Below are positions 15,557 to 24,741 of a DNA stretch of 64,000 bases, in pieces. The first letter of the stretch is position 1. Each line of letters opens with the position of its first letter. The stretch comes from Arthrobacter sp. PvP023. Its GTDB lineage: Bacteria > Actinomycetota > Actinomycetes > Actinomycetales > Micrococcaceae. Where the stretch lies: positions 4,340,001 to 4,404,000 of the forward strand of contig NZ_JAFIBI010000001.1 in NCBI RefSeq assembly GCF_017832975.1, given 5' to 3'. The notes beneath the pieces were generated by a model that made no database searches, had not been told where the DNA came from, and saw only the letters and a program-made list of their open reading frames with translations. The position numbers were made by a program, and so were the translations under genes.

Positions 15557-17139
15557 ACCTAGCGGCTCCGGACACTTCCGGAAGCACGACGACGGCGGGC
15601 AGGGGCAAGCGCCCCCGCCCGCCTTTCGGCGTTTCCGCGATATCCGTCATTGCCGTCCTCATTGCCCTGTTTTCCTTGGTCCCGCTGGGGTACGTCATCG
15701 TGATGACGGCCGCCACGGGTTGGGACACCGCCGTCGGACTGATCTTCCGCGAGCGCGTCGGGGAGCTTCTCCTCAACACGGTTCTGCTGATGGCCGTCAC
15801 CGTGCCGCTCTGCGTGGTTCTGGGCGTGGGCGGGGCCTGGCTGGTGGAACGGACCACACTGCGGGGTCACAAATGGTGGGCCGTCCTGCTGGCCGCGCCG
15901 CTGGCCATCCCGGCCTTCGTCAACAGCTACGCCTGGGTTTCGGCCGTGCCGTCCCTGGGCGGGCTCTGGTCCGGTGTCCTGATCGCCACGCTGTCCTACT
16001 TCCCGCTGGTTTACATCCCCGCCGCAGCCACGCTCAGCCGGCTTGACCCGGCGATCGAACAGTCCGCGGCGTCGCTGGGCCTGGGCGCGTGGCGCACGTT
16101 CTTCCGGGTGGTCCTCCCGCAGCTCCGCATCGCCATGACCGGCGGGGCGCTCCTGGTCTCGCTGCACCTGCTTGCCGAATACGGCGCGTTCGCGATGATC
16201 CGCTTCGACACGTTCACCACCGCGATCATGGTGCAGTACCAGTCCACCTTCAACGGCACCGCCGGGAACATGCTGGCCAGCGTGCTGGTGTTCTTCTGCC
16301 TCATCCTGCTCCTGGTGGAGGTGCGGAGCCGCGGCACCGCACGCTACGCCCGGGTGGGCTCCGGCGCGCAGGCCAGGGCGCTCCGGCTGCCGCTCCACGC
16401 CTACCAGGGTCCGGCACAGCTCTTCCTGGCCAGCCTCACGGCCCTGGCCTTTGGCCTTCCGCTGACATTTGTTCTGCGGTGGATCGTCGCAGGCGGAGCC
16501 GATATCTGGGTGGCCGACGAATTCCTTCCCGCCCTGATGCAGACCATGGGCTACGGCCTGGCCGGTGCGGTGGCCACCACCGTGGTGGCGTTCCCCATGG
16601 CGTACCTCGCCGTGCGGTACCCCAGCTGGTTCAGCAAGGCGCTGGAGCTGTCCAACTACGTGACCAGCTCCATGCCGGGCATCGTGGTGGGCCTGGCCTT
16701 CGTGACCGTGAGTATCAGGGTTGCCCCCGGCTTCTACCAGACCACCGTGCTGCTTATCGCGGCCTATGTGCTGCTGTTCCTGCCCCGCGCGCTGGTGAAC
16801 ATCCGGGCAGGGCTGGCCCAGGCGCCCAAGGAACTCGACGAAGCCGCGCAGGCGCTGGGCAAGCCGCCGCTGGTGTCCTTCATCCGCGTCACGCTGCGGC
16901 TCACGGCGCCCGCCGCGGCAGGCGGGGCCGCCCTCGTATTCCTTGCCATCGTCAACGAGCTCACGGCCACCCTGCTGCTCTCCCCCAACGGCACCCGCAC
17001 CCTTGCCACAGAATTCTGGAGCAAGAGCAGCGAGATCGACTACGCCGGCGCGGCACCGTATGCGCTGCTGATGATCCTGATCTCCGCCCCCATGACCTAC
17101 CTCCTCTTCCAGCAGTCCAAGAAAGTGGCCGGACAGTGA
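15529..17139 (+). CDS. Ferric iron ABC transporter permease, two-domain
   Basis: 536 residues carrying two fused permease halves, as in FbpB/AfuB. Hydrophobic segments begin near residue 38 and each half has an EAA-type loop: IEQSAASLGLGAWRTFFRVVLP in the first and LDEAAQALGKPPLVSFIRVTL in the second. It moves iron released by the upstream binding protein across the membrane. The GTG start at 15529 or the duplicated in-frame GTG at 15547 could be used; neither has a clear SD, so translation is probably coupled to the preceding gene. Its stop overlaps the ATPase start by 4 nt. Confidence 0.9.
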   Translation: MPNGKSVPTDLAAPDTSGSTTTAGRGKRPRPPFGVSAISVIAVLIALFSLVPLGYVIVMTAATGWDTAVGLIFRERVGELLLNTVLLMAVTVPLCVVLGVGGAWLVERTTLRGHKWWAVLLAAPLAIPAFVNSYAWVSAVPSLGGLWSGVLIATLSYFPLVYIPAAATLSRLDPAIEQSAASLGLGAWRTFFRVVLPQLRIAMTGGALLVSLHLLAEYGAFAMIRFDTFTTAIMVQYQSTFNGTAGNMLASVLVFFCLILLLVEVRSRGTARYARVGSGAQARALRLPLHAYQGPAQLFLASLTALAFGLPLTFVLRWIVAGGADIWVADEFLPALMQTMGYGLAGAVATTVVAFPMAYLAVRYPSWFSKALELSNYVTSSMPGIVVGLAFVTVSIRVAPGFYQTTVLLIAAYVLLFLPRALVNIRAGLAQAPKELDEAAQALGKPPLVSFIRVTLRLTAPAAAGGAALVFLAIVNELTATLLLSPNGTRTLATEFWSKSSEIDYAGAAPYALLMILISAPMTYLLFQQSKKVAGQ

Positions 17140-18326
17140 CAGATTCCTACACTTCCCCTGATGCCCCCTCCAGGCTTCCGGAGCCGCGGATCGCGCCGTC
17201 CGTGGCGACCAGCACCAACAGCCATCTGGAGATTGAGTCCGTCACCAAGAACTTCGGTTCGCAGGCGGTCCTCAAGGGCGTCAACCTGTCCGTGGCCAAG
17301 GGCGGGACCACCGCGATCGTTGGGCCCTCCGGCTCCGGGAAGACCACCCTGCTGCGCCTGATCGCGGGCTTCGAGCATCCCGATACCGGCAGCATTTCGC
17401 TCAACGGCGCCAAGGTGGCCGGTGAGGGCTTCTGGGTGCCGGCGCACAAACGCCACGTCGGCTACGTCGCCCAGGACGGCGCCCTGTTCCCGCACCTCAC
17501 GGTGGGCCAGAACGTCTCCTTCGGCCTCAGTGCCGGCCACCTTTCCGGCGGGCGGCGCGAGGTCGCGGCCCGGGTGGGCGAGCTCCTGGAGATGGTCTCC
17601 CTCGATCCGTCCATGGCCAAGCGCCGGCCGCACCAGCTCTCCGGCGGTCAGCAGCAGCGGGTGGCACTGGCCCGGGCCCTGGCCCGCGAACCGGAGCTGA
17701 TGCTGCTGGACGAGCCCTTCTCCGCGCTGGACGCGGGCCTCCGTGTGGCCACCCGCCGCGCGGTGGCCAAGGTCCTCAGCGAAGCCGGCGTGACCACCAT
17801 CCTTGTCACGCACGACCAGGCCGAGGCGCTCTCTTTCGCGGACCAGGTTGCCGTGATGCGCGGTGGCAGGCTGGCCCAGATCGGCAACCCGTTCGTGGTC
17901 TACACCCGCCCCGCGGACCGGGCAACGGCGGAGTTCCTGGGCGACGCTGTCATCCTGGACGCCTGGATGGAGGGTTCGCTGGCCACGTGTTCGTTGGGCG
18001 GCATCCCGGTGCGCAGGCCCCCGGCCCAGGGCCGCGTGCAGCTCATGCTGCGGCCCGAGCAGATCCGCATTGCCGAAGACGGCCCCATCCGCGGCGTGGT
18101 GGTGGACACGGACTACTTCGGCCCGGAAACCACCGTTCGGCTGAAGCTGGCCGTGCCCCCGGAACTGGCAGCCGGCGCCATCCCGGACCACCGTTTCCCG
18201 GGCGGCGGCGAAGTGATCACCATCCGGCACTGGAACGCCTCCATCGCGCGGCCGGGCATGGAGCTCTGCCTGCGCGTAGTGGGCGAGGCCGTGGCCTTCC
18301 CAGTTGACGAGGACGCCAGCGCCTGA
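17136..18326 (+). CDS. Ferric iron ABC transporter ATP-binding protein
   Basis: 396 residues. Walker A GPSGSGKTT, signature LSGGQQQRVALARAL and Walker B LMLLDEPFSALDAG are intact, with the H-loop histidine in LVTHDQAEA. The C-terminal 120 residues form a TOBE-like regulatory domain with MLRPEQIRIAEDG, as in FbpC/PotA-type ATPases. The start is GTG 17136, overlapping the permease stop (GTGA). This completes an iron importer with the two preceding genes. A GC hairpin after the stop probably ends the operon. Confidence 0.92.
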   Translation: MTDSYTSPDAPSRLPEPRIAPSVATSTNSHLEIESVTKNFGSQAVLKGVNLSVAKGGTTAIVGPSGSGKTTLLRLIAGFEHPDTGSISLNGAKVAGEGFWVPAHKRHVGYVAQDGALFPHLTVGQNVSFGLSAGHLSGGRREVAARVGELLEMVSLDPSMAKRRPHQLSGGQQQRVALARALAREPELMLLDEPFSALDAGLRVATRRAVAKVLSEAGVTTILVTHDQAEALSFADQVAVMRGGRLAQIGNPFVVYTRPADRATAEFLGDAVILDAWMEGSLATCSLGGIPVRRPPAQGRVQLMLRPEQIRIAEDGPIRGVVVDTDYFGPETTVRLKLAVPPELAAGAIPDHRFPGGGEVITIRHWNASIARPGMELCLRVVGEAVAFPVDEDASA

Positions 18327-18333
18327 CGCTTGC

Positions 18334-18380
18334 TACTCCGCGGGGCGCCCGCCCGCACGGGCGTTTACTCCGCGGGGCGC
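18334..18380. repeat. Duplicated gene end flanking a terminator hairpin
   Basis: TACTCCGCGGGGCGC occurs at 18334-18348 and at 18366-18380. The second copy encodes the last residues and stop of the convergent YdeI-like gene; the first is a non-coding duplicate 32 bp away. Between them CGCCC-gcac-GGGCG plus TTT (18350-18366) makes a small terminator hairpin for the iron operon. Confidence 0.65.
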
Positions 18381-18961
18381 TTTTTCTGCGGGTACGGGGT
18401 TTCGCCGCGTGCCAGCATCTCGACGAATCCTGCGATCTTGCGTTCCCTGGTGGCCGCCTGCCTGACCGAGTTGGTGCGGTATATCAGGGCGAAGCGGTTC
18501 ACCGACGTCAGCACGTCGAACATGGCCTGTGCCCGCGGTTCGGCGGCGATGGCGGCCGCCAGGTCCGCAGGCACTTCGGCGGAGGCCGCCCCGGAATACG
18601 CCGCCTCCCAGCGTCCGTCCGCTTTGGCGGCTTCGACGGCGGCCCGGCCGGTCGCGGTCATCCTGCCGGCTGCCTCGAGCTTTTCGATGCGGTCAACGTT
18701 CCGGGCCGACCACACGCTTTTGGGGCCCCGGCGCGTCATCCGTTGGAAGGAGCTGTCGTCGTCGCGCCTTCTGCCCTGGCCGTCGATCCACCCGAAGCAC
18801 AGCGCCTCCTGCAGCGCGGCCTCGTAGTCCAGCTCGGTGGTGTTGCCGCCCTTCTTGTGCAGCACCAGCCAAACGCCCGGGCTGGTGGTGTGGTGCTGTT
18901 CCAGCCAGCTGCGCCATTCGGCGGCGTCCTTTACCAGCAGTTCCTCGAGTTCGATGGCCAT
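18365..18961 (-). CDS. YdeI/OmpD-associated (OmdA) family protein
   Basis: 198 residues. The family pattern is clear: LLVKDAAEWRSWLEQHHTTS, then GVWLVLHKKGG, YEAALQEALCFGWIDGQ, FQRMTRRGPKSVWS, and a C-terminal RTNSVRQAATRERKI segment. Proteins of this family (COG4430) are widespread and cytoplasmic with no established enzymatic role. CAGAAT ends 6 nt before the ATG, so the message may be leaderless. It is convergent with the iron operon. Confidence 0.85.
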   Translation of the reverse strand: MAIELEELLVKDAAEWRSWLEQHHTTSPGVWLVLHKKGGNTTELDYEAALQEALCFGWIDGQGRRRDDDSSFQRMTRRGPKSVWSARNVDRIEKLEAAGRMTATGRAAVEAAKADGRWEAAYSGAASAEVPADLAAAIAAEPRAQAMFDVLTSVNRFALIYRTNSVRQAATRERKIAGFVEMLARGETPYPQKKRPAE

Positions 18962-19044
18962 GGCACCATTCTGCTACCCGGGATTCCTTAATCAAGGCGT
19001 GGCATCATGGCATTGTCACCGTCATTCCTACTCCGGGAGATCCA

Positions 19045-19761
19045 ATGCTGCGTGTCCGACCCGTCCATTTCACCTCCCGCCCGGACCAGTGGGAGCAGCT
19101 CCTCACGAAGCTGGGAATGGTGAAGACCGTCGATGACGGTCCCTGGAAGGAGTACGACGCCGGTTCGGGCCGCCTGGCGCTGCATTCCGCCGAAGCCGGT
19201 TCCGCCGAAGACGGCACGACGGCGTTCGGCGTCGAAGTGGGCGATCTCGCCGAATTCGCCCGGCGGACCAACCTGGCCTCCGTGGAGGACGGGACCACAC
19301 CGGCCGAACTGGTCGACGCGGACCACGGGGCTTCCTGCCGGATCACCGGCGAGGACGGTTTCAGCTTCTTCGCGGACAAAGCCGCCCACGGCGCCCAGTG
19401 CGCGGACGCCGATCCGGGACTCGCCGTCGTCGAGGTCTGGTTCACGCCGGACGCCGCTGCCGCGGCACAGACCCTGCGAAACATGGGCGCCCGGCTCCGG
19501 CCGGTGCCGGATGACGACGAAACCGCTGATTTCACCGCCAAGAACGGCGGCGTGCTGATGGTGCGCCCCGTGGACGGCGCCGCCAGGCCTGGGCTGGGCT
19601 TTGAGTACACGGGCGAGCTGTCGGTCCTGCGGGACCGGCTGGCCGCAGCGGGCATCAACGTGACCATGACGGAAGAGGCGTTCGGGCGCACCCTGCATGT
19701 GGCCAGCCCTGACGCGGCAGGCCGGGACGTCCCGGCCCTTTGGGTCTCTTCGCGCCACTGA
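19045..19761 (+). CDS. VOC (glyoxalase/bleomycin resistance) superfamily protein
   Basis: 238 residues with two VOC-like modules: the first starts LRVRPVHFTSRPDQWEQLL and the second near residue 130 (AVVEVWFTPDAAAAAQTL). The beta-alpha-beta-beta-beta pattern is that of the vicinal oxygen chelate fold. Metal ligands are not obvious, so it may be a binding protein rather than an enzyme. ATG 19045 has a GGGAGA SD about 6 nt upstream and was chosen over longer open frames. Confidence 0.75.
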   Translation: MLRVRPVHFTSRPDQWEQLLTKLGMVKTVDDGPWKEYDAGSGRLALHSAEAGSAEDGTTAFGVEVGDLAEFARRTNLASVEDGTTPAELVDADHGASCRITGEDGFSFFADKAAHGAQCADADPGLAVVEVWFTPDAAAAAQTLRNMGARLRPVPDDDETADFTAKNGGVLMVRPVDGAARPGLGFEYTGELSVLRDRLAAAGINVTMTEEAFGRTLHVASPDAAGRDVPALWVSSRH

Positions 19762-19809
19762 CGGGCGGTCCGGCGCGGGGTTCGGGCAGGGATGGGGTAG
19801 AACTTAAGC

Positions 19810-20349
19810 ATGAACGTGCGCACTCCTGACCCGAATCCCGGCTGGCTGTCCGACGAGGACCTCTTCGAAGCCCGGGGCCGGCTTCCCATGGTTTACGTGG
19901 AAGCGGTACCCGTCCGCCTTGATCCGCTGGGGTTCGTGAACGAAGTGGGCACCCTGCTGCAGGCCGACGAGGACGGCACCATGATCCGCTCCCTCGTGTC
20001 CGGCCGCGTCCTCTACCGCGAAACCATCCGCGCGGCGCTGCTCCGGCACATGGAGAAAGACCTCGGCCCGCTGGCGTTTCCGCAGCTGCCCATCAGCCCG
20101 GTGCCGTTCACGGTGGCCGAGTACTTCCCGGCACCGTCCCACACGGGGTTCACAGACGACCGCCAGCATGCCGTCTCGCTCGCCTACATCATTCCGGTCA
20201 CCGGTGAATGCGAGCCCCGGCAGGACGCGCTCGAGCTCACCTGGATGACCCCCGAAGAGGTCCTGAGCCCGGACGTGCAGCTGGAATTCAGCGGCGGCCG
20301 CGGGGTACTGGTCCGGCAGGCACTCGCGTTCGCGGGCGTCGGCAGCTAA
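19810..20349 (+). CDS. DUF4916 (NUDIX-like) protein
   Basis: 179 residues matching the actinobacterial DUF4916 pattern: WLSDEDLFEARGRLPMVYVE, LVSGRVLYRETIRAALLRHM, PFTVAEYFPAP, DDRQHAVSLAYIIPVTGECE and LTWMTPEEV. The fold resembles NUDIX hydrolases, but a canonical NUDIX box with its REUXEE glutamates is not seen, so catalysis is doubtful. TAGAAC ends 6 nt before ATG 19810, another leaderless-type start. The gene stands alone between VOC and hypothetical genes. Confidence 0.8.
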   Translation: MNVRTPDPNPGWLSDEDLFEARGRLPMVYVEAVPVRLDPLGFVNEVGTLLQADEDGTMIRSLVSGRVLYRETIRAALLRHMEKDLGPLAFPQLPISPVPFTVAEYFPAPSHTGFTDDRQHAVSLAYIIPVTGECEPRQDALELTWMTPEEVLSPDVQLEFSGGRGVLVRQALAFAGVGS

Positions 20350-20457
20350 GCTCCGGGGCTACAGCGGGGACGCTCGAAGGAACCCGGGCGTCCCCGGATT
20401 CGGGCTGGCTCCTTTGTAGACTGTAGGGCGGACCGCAAGAGAACTTAAGGACTCCCG

Positions 20458-21471
20458 ATGACCCACCGCCCAGCCGCCCAGCACTACAACGAGCTCCAGG
20501 CTGGCTCTCTGCAGACCGGCCACCTGCTGCTGCTGCCCGACGGCGAACGGTCCGCCGAAGTCCAGAGCGTACTCGTTGAGGACGATGACTTCGGCACCCC
20601 GGCCGTAGTCCTCGCAACGCTCACCGGCGGCGGGATCCTTCGCATCGCGGCCGGCTCCACAGTCCTGGTGGCGGGCGCCGGCACGGGCATGGAAGCCACC
20701 GTTTCCGTAGCGTCCGACGCCGCCGCCCCGCTTCAGCTGCTGGATCACCCCGACGCCGGTGAGGACACCGCCCCGGCGGCTCCCGCCGTCGTCGTACCTC
20801 CCCTTCCCGCCACCACACCGGCTGCAGCCGCCGCGGCGGCCGGCCCGAGCGAGGAAGAGCTGGCGCTGATCCCGGAGCCCGCGGGAACGCCCGAGTCGGT
20901 GGTGGAGGCGGTTGCCTCCGCCCATCCCGACGCGATGGGCGTGATGCTGCTAAGCGACCGCCTGGCCAAGGGCATCAACACCAAGTCCGGAAGCTGCCTC
21001 AAGGACCTCAACGACCTCGCCCACGAACTGTTCGTCGCACTCAAGGATGCCGACGGCGCCCTTGCCGTCGCAGACCTGCTCAACGTGCTGCCCTTTGACG
21101 GCAACCCGGGCCGCTGGACGTCCGTGGAGGCGGCACTGGCCCTCTCCAGCTACATCTGCCGGCAGACCGGGCAGGAGGAACGCGCTGAGGTGTATGAGAA
21201 GCTCCTCCGCGCCCCGGACGCGATGGAAACCGACCCGTTCAAGGCCCGGATGAATGCCAAGGTCCGCCAGCGCTCCCTGAACGAACCGAATCTGTATGAC
21301 AAGGAAATCTTCCGGGCCATCGACAACTCGAACCCGGACGCCGAACGCGAATGGCGGCTGCTGCGCCTGGAGGCCCTGATGTTCCTGCGGGCGCACGGGG
21401 GCTCCGAAACCATCGGGCTGAAGGAACTGGAACGCCGGATTGGCAACGAGCTGGAGTCCGTGCGGGCCTGA
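20458..21471 (+). CDS. Conserved hypothetical protein (possibly DUF6707)
   Basis: 337 residues in two parts. Residues 1-95 form a small beta-rich domain (HLLLLPDGERSAEVQSVLVE); residues 95-130 are an Ala/Pro/Val-rich linker. The C-terminal 190 residues are helical, with DRLAKGINTKSGSCLKDLND, ADLLNVLPFDGNPGRWTSVE and a TPR-like feel (EERAEVYEKLLRAPDAM). No catalytic motif is recognised. Similar proteins seem confined to Arthrobacter relatives; the DUF6707 label is from memory and uncertain. It is preceded by an AAGGA SD. Confidence 0.65.
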   Translation: MTHRPAAQHYNELQAGSLQTGHLLLLPDGERSAEVQSVLVEDDDFGTPAVVLATLTGGGILRIAAGSTVLVAGAGTGMEATVSVASDAAAPLQLLDHPDAGEDTAPAAPAVVVPPLPATTPAAAAAAAGPSEEELALIPEPAGTPESVVEAVASAHPDAMGVMLLSDRLAKGINTKSGSCLKDLNDLAHELFVALKDADGALAVADLLNVLPFDGNPGRWTSVEAALALSSYICRQTGQEERAEVYEKLLRAPDAMETDPFKARMNAKVRQRSLNEPNLYDKEIFRAIDNSNPDAEREWRLLRLEALMFLRAHGGSETIGLKELERRIGNELESVRA

Positions 21472-21497
21472 GGCTCGTTGGCCCTGGCCGTTGACCC

Positions 21498-21521
21498 GTT
21501 CCCGTTCCCATTCCCATTCCC
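21498..21521. repeat. Hexamer microsatellite (R)TTCCC x4
   Basis: Two GTTCCC and two ATTCCC units in tandem lie in the short gap between the hypothetical gene and the SRPBCC gene. They lie about 45 bp upstream of the SRPBCC start and could affect its promoter spacing. Confidence 0.75.
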
Positions 21522-21565
21522 GTTAGGCCCTACCCGGGCGGCGCCGGGAGTTGTAGATTCGCCCC

Positions 21566-22291
21566 ATGACGAACAATCTGAGCGTTGTGATCAACTCCGA
21601 TGCGCAGCAGGTTTGGACAATGCTGCGTGAACCCGCCAAGGTGGCCCAGTGGCACGGCTGGGAGGCCGACGACCTGGCCGCCGAGATCAACGAGATCTAC
21701 TTCAAGGACACCGTGGTGGAAGCCCCGGACCACACCAGCCTGACCGTGGACGGCGGGGACGAGTTCACCCTGAAACCCGTTCCCGCCGGCACCGAAGTGA
21801 GCGTGACCCGGGCCGCCCTGGACCACAATTCCGAGTGGGCCGCCTGGGACGAGGACATCACCCAAAGTTGGCTGACGTTCCTCCAGCAGCTCCGTTTCGC
21901 ACTGGAACACCACCCGCACGGCAAACGCCGCACGGCATTCTTCTCGGTTCCGGGCGGGGACGGTTCGGCCATCGACAAGCTGGGACTGAGGGACGTCCCC
22001 AGGCCGGGTGAGCCGTACTCGCTGACCCTTGCGACCGGGGAGGAGATCTCCGGCAAGGTCTGGTACCGGACCAACCACCAGGTGGGGCTCACCGTGCACA
22101 GTTACGCCGAGCACGGCGACGGCCTGCTGGTCGTGGCCGACCAGCCGCCCATTGCCGAAATAAGGCCCGACGGCGGGTCCATGGTGATCGTGTCCACCTA
22201 CGACCTCGGCGCCCACCGGCTGGAGGAAATCCGCAACAACTGGGACAGCTGGCGGGCTGAGAACTATCCCACATCGGACCCCGTGCACTGA
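21566..22291 (+). CDS. SRPBCC (START/polyketide cyclase-like) protein
   Basis: 241 residues. The first 115 residues follow the SRPBCC pattern: VVINSDAQQVWTMLREPAKV, the AAWDEDITQSWLTFLQQLRF terminal helix, and central strands. A second section (residues 120-241) repeats strand/helix features and may be a diverged second domain. The ligand is unknown. There is no SD; TAGATT (21554-21559) ends exactly 6 nt before ATG 21566, a textbook leaderless arrangement. Confidence 0.78.
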   Translation: MTNNLSVVINSDAQQVWTMLREPAKVAQWHGWEADDLAAEINEIYFKDTVVEAPDHTSLTVDGGDEFTLKPVPAGTEVSVTRAALDHNSEWAAWDEDITQSWLTFLQQLRFALEHHPHGKRRTAFFSVPGGDGSAIDKLGLRDVPRPGEPYSLTLATGEEISGKVWYRTNHQVGLTVHSYAEHGDGLLVVADQPPIAEIRPDGGSMVIVSTYDLGAHRLEEIRNNWDSWRAENYPTSDPVH

Positions 22292-22334
22292 CCGCCGGCT
22301 AAGTTTCCCGGTGCCAAGCTGGCACACTTGAACC

Positions 22335-23642
22335 GTGCCAGCCAATACTGAACCTTCACTCCCGCCTCTCGAGCCGGGTGCCGCAGCCCTGCAGTCCGAG
22401 TTTTCCTTCACCGTCGGCAAACGGCTGAGCGAGACGTGCTCACCGACACCGGAGCAGGTGGCCGCCAACGGCGGAGAGTTCCTGGGCCGAACCGGCACCA
22501 TCAGCACCCCGCACGGCGAGATCCAGACGCCGGCGTTCATCGCCGTCGGCACCAAGGCCACGGTGAAATCAGTGTTGCCGGAGTCCGTCGCCGAACTCGG
22601 CGCGCAGGCCGTGCTGGCCAACGCCTACCACCTGTACCTGCAGCCCGGCGCGGACATCCTGGATGAAGCCGGCGGCCTGGGAGCCTTCATGAACTGGCAC
22701 GGGCCCACGTTCACGGACTCCGGCGGCTTCCAGGTGATGAGCCTGGGTTCGGGGTTCAAGAAGGTCATTGACATGAAGTCTGTTGACTCCTCTGGCCCCG
22801 ACGATGCCGTCGCGCCGGGTAAGGAACGCCTGGCGCACGTGGATGAGGACGGCGTGTGGTTCAAGAGCCACCTCAACGGCGACCGGCACCGCTTCAGCCC
22901 CGAGATCTCCATGAACGTCCAGCACCAGATCGGTGCGGACATCATGTTCGCCTTCGACGAGCTCACCACTCTGCAGAACTCCCGCGGCTACCAGGAGGAG
23001 TCGCTGGAACGCACCCGGCGGTGGGCCGAGCGCTGCATCACCGAGCACTTCCGGCTGACCGCGTCCCGCGCGGGGAAGCCGTACCAGGCGCTGTTCGGTG
23101 TGATCCAGGGCGCCCAGTACGAGGACCTGCGCCGCAAGGCCTGCCGCGACCTCGGCGCGATGAACTTCGACGGCTTCGGCATCGGCGGGGCTCTGGAGAA
23201 GGAAAACCTGGGCACGATCGTGCGCTGGTGCAACGAGGAGCTGCCGGAAAACAAGCCCCGGCACCTGCTCGGCATCTCCGAGCCGGACGACATCTTCACC
23301 GCGATCGAGAACGGCGCGGACACCTTCGACTGTGTCTCCCCCACACGCGTGGCCCGGAACTCGGCGTTCTACCACCCGGAGGGACGGTTCAACCTCTCCG
23401 GCGCCAGGTACAAGCGCGACTTCGGCCCGCTGCAGGAAGGCTGCGACTGCTACGCCTGCCTGAACTACTCCCGGGCCTACATCCACCACCTGTTCAAGGC
23501 CAAGGAAATGGTCTCCGCCACGCTGATCTCGATCCACAACGAACGATTCGTGGTGAAGATGGTAGACGACGCCCGGCTCGCCATCGAGGCCGGCAACTTC
23601 TTCGACTTCAAGGCCGAGACCCTGGGGCGCTACTACTCCTAG
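22335..23642 (+). CDS. tgt: tRNA-guanine transglycosylase (queuine tRNA-ribosyltransferase)
   Basis: 435 residues from GTG 22335. It exchanges G34 in GUN-anticodon tRNAs for a queuosine precursor or queuine. Active-site Asp128 lies in TDSGGFQ and the nucleophile Asp332 in FDCVSPTRVARN. Zinc ligands Cys370, Cys372, Cys375 and His401 keep the classic spacing. Residues about 137-170 are an insertion relative to enterobacterial Tgt. A queuosine-precursor transporter lies 1.2 kb downstream and no queuosine synthesis genes are visible, so the pair points to salvage. Confidence 0.95.
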   Translation: MPANTEPSLPPLEPGAAALQSEFSFTVGKRLSETCSPTPEQVAANGGEFLGRTGTISTPHGEIQTPAFIAVGTKATVKSVLPESVAELGAQAVLANAYHLYLQPGADILDEAGGLGAFMNWHGPTFTDSGGFQVMSLGSGFKKVIDMKSVDSSGPDDAVAPGKERLAHVDEDGVWFKSHLNGDRHRFSPEISMNVQHQIGADIMFAFDELTTLQNSRGYQEESLERTRRWAERCITEHFRLTASRAGKPYQALFGVIQGAQYEDLRRKACRDLGAMNFDGFGIGGALEKENLGTIVRWCNEELPENKPRHLLGISEPDDIFTAIENGADTFDCVSPTRVARNSAFYHPEGRFNLSGARYKRDFGPLQEGCDCYACLNYSRAYIHHLFKAKEMVSATLISIHNERFVVKMVDDARLAIEAGNFFDFKAETLGRYYS

Positions 23643-23648
23643 TGGCCG

Positions 23649-23720
23649 TCGAAATCGCCGGAAGCGCGCCAATTCGCCGGAAGGCTACGGCGTTCTCGCA
23701 GGATTCCGGCGACGTCGCGG
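23649..23720. repeat. Family 3 palindromic repeat, left copy
   Basis: A 72-bp element built from inverted TCGCCGGAA/TTCCGGCGA units lies directly after tgt. About four fifths of its positions match, in the same orientation, the element at 24742-24814 on the other side of the DUF559 gene. Confidence 0.75.
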
Positions 23721-23779
23721 TTTCCACATAACGACGGCGGAGCCTCGCGGCCGCATTGACGGCACCGGAAGCTGGTCCC

Positions 23780-24724
23780 ATGCCGCATCTCAACTCCCCC
23801 GCGCTCCCGACGACGGGAACCCTCTGGCGCACTGACCAGCTAATCGACCTTGGTTACGGCTCTCGATCCATCAAGTCGTTGCTGGATTCCGGTTCCCTCG
23901 TTCGCCTGCGCTACGGCTGCTATCTCCGCGCCAGCGTATGGAACGCCCAGTCCGTTCGCGTCCGGAGCCGGCAGTTGATCTATGCGCATGCTCACGGAAC
24001 ACGCACGACGTCGACCGGCGCCTTCGTCTACAGCCACACTTCCGCAGCTCGCCTGCACCGCCTCTATCTCTGGAACGTGGACGACCTAGTCCACGTCCTG
24101 CAGCGGGTGCGCCCGTCGAGTGAGCGCCATGGCAAGGATGTGCGGTGCCATACGAGTCCGTTCTCCGACAATGAGGTGACGCAGGTGGGCGGTCTGCGAA
24201 CGACTTCGCTGGAGAGGACGGCCGCGGATTGCGCCATGATGCTGAGCTACCGGCAGGCACTCATCGTCATGGACCATGCGCTGCGCCTTGGGGCGGATCG
24301 ATCGCTTCTGCAAAAGATGGCGGATTCACTGGACGGGCGGCGCGGTATCCGGACCTTCCGTCGAGTGCTCGACACGGCGGACATTCGTTCGGAATCTCCC
24401 GGCGAAACACTGACCCGCGAGCTGATCCTCCGGCTGAAGATCAAGGCGCCCGTATCGCAGGTTGAAGTCACGAGCCGGATCGGGCGGCACCGCCTGGACT
24501 TCGCCTGGAAGGAAGAAAAGGTGGCTTTGGAGTTCGACGGCAAGGTCAAATACTTCGACTTCCAGCCCACCGACGAAGTGCTTTTCGAGGAACGGCGGCG
24601 CGAAAAGGCCTTGACGGAGGAGGGATGGCTCTTTCTCCGGGTCGAGTGGAAGGACCTCTTCCGGGAACAGGAATTCAAGAACCGTGTGCTCCGGGCGTTG
24701 TCCGGCCGGCCTCGCACGTCCTGA
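23780..24724 (+). CDS. AbiEi-like HTH plus DUF559 (Vsr-like nuclease fold) protein
   Basis: 314 residues from ATG 23780 (GGAAG SD; TTG 23756 is an alternative). The N-terminal part, LWRTDQLIDLGYGSRSIKSL then GSLVRLRYGCYL, is the winged helix seen in AbiEi-type antitoxins. The C-terminal 100 residues, LDFAWKEEKVALEFDGKVKY then EERRREKALTEEGWLFLRVE, are a DUF559/PD-(D/E)XK-like nuclease core with its D..E.D.K residues. No AbiEii toxin is adjacent. Base composition is visibly less GC-rich and codon use less biased than in neighbours, and family 3 repeats bracket the gene, suggesting acquisition. Confidence 0.78.
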   Translation: MPHLNSPALPTTGTLWRTDQLIDLGYGSRSIKSLLDSGSLVRLRYGCYLRASVWNAQSVRVRSRQLIYAHAHGTRTTSTGAFVYSHTSAARLHRLYLWNVDDLVHVLQRVRPSSERHGKDVRCHTSPFSDNEVTQVGGLRTTSLERTAADCAMMLSYRQALIVMDHALRLGADRSLLQKMADSLDGRRGIRTFRRVLDTADIRSESPGETLTRELILRLKIKAPVSQVEVTSRIGRHRLDFAWKEEKVALEFDGKVKYFDFQPTDEVLFEERRREKALTEEGWLFLRVEWKDLFREQEFKNRVLRALSGRPRTS

Positions 24725-24741
24725 GCCAAGGGCCCGCCGCA

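Noticed and set aside
23780..24724. Half of a type IV AbiE toxin-antitoxin system
   Set aside because: Only the AbiEi-like N-terminal HTH is present; there is no AbiEii nucleotidyltransferase next to it.
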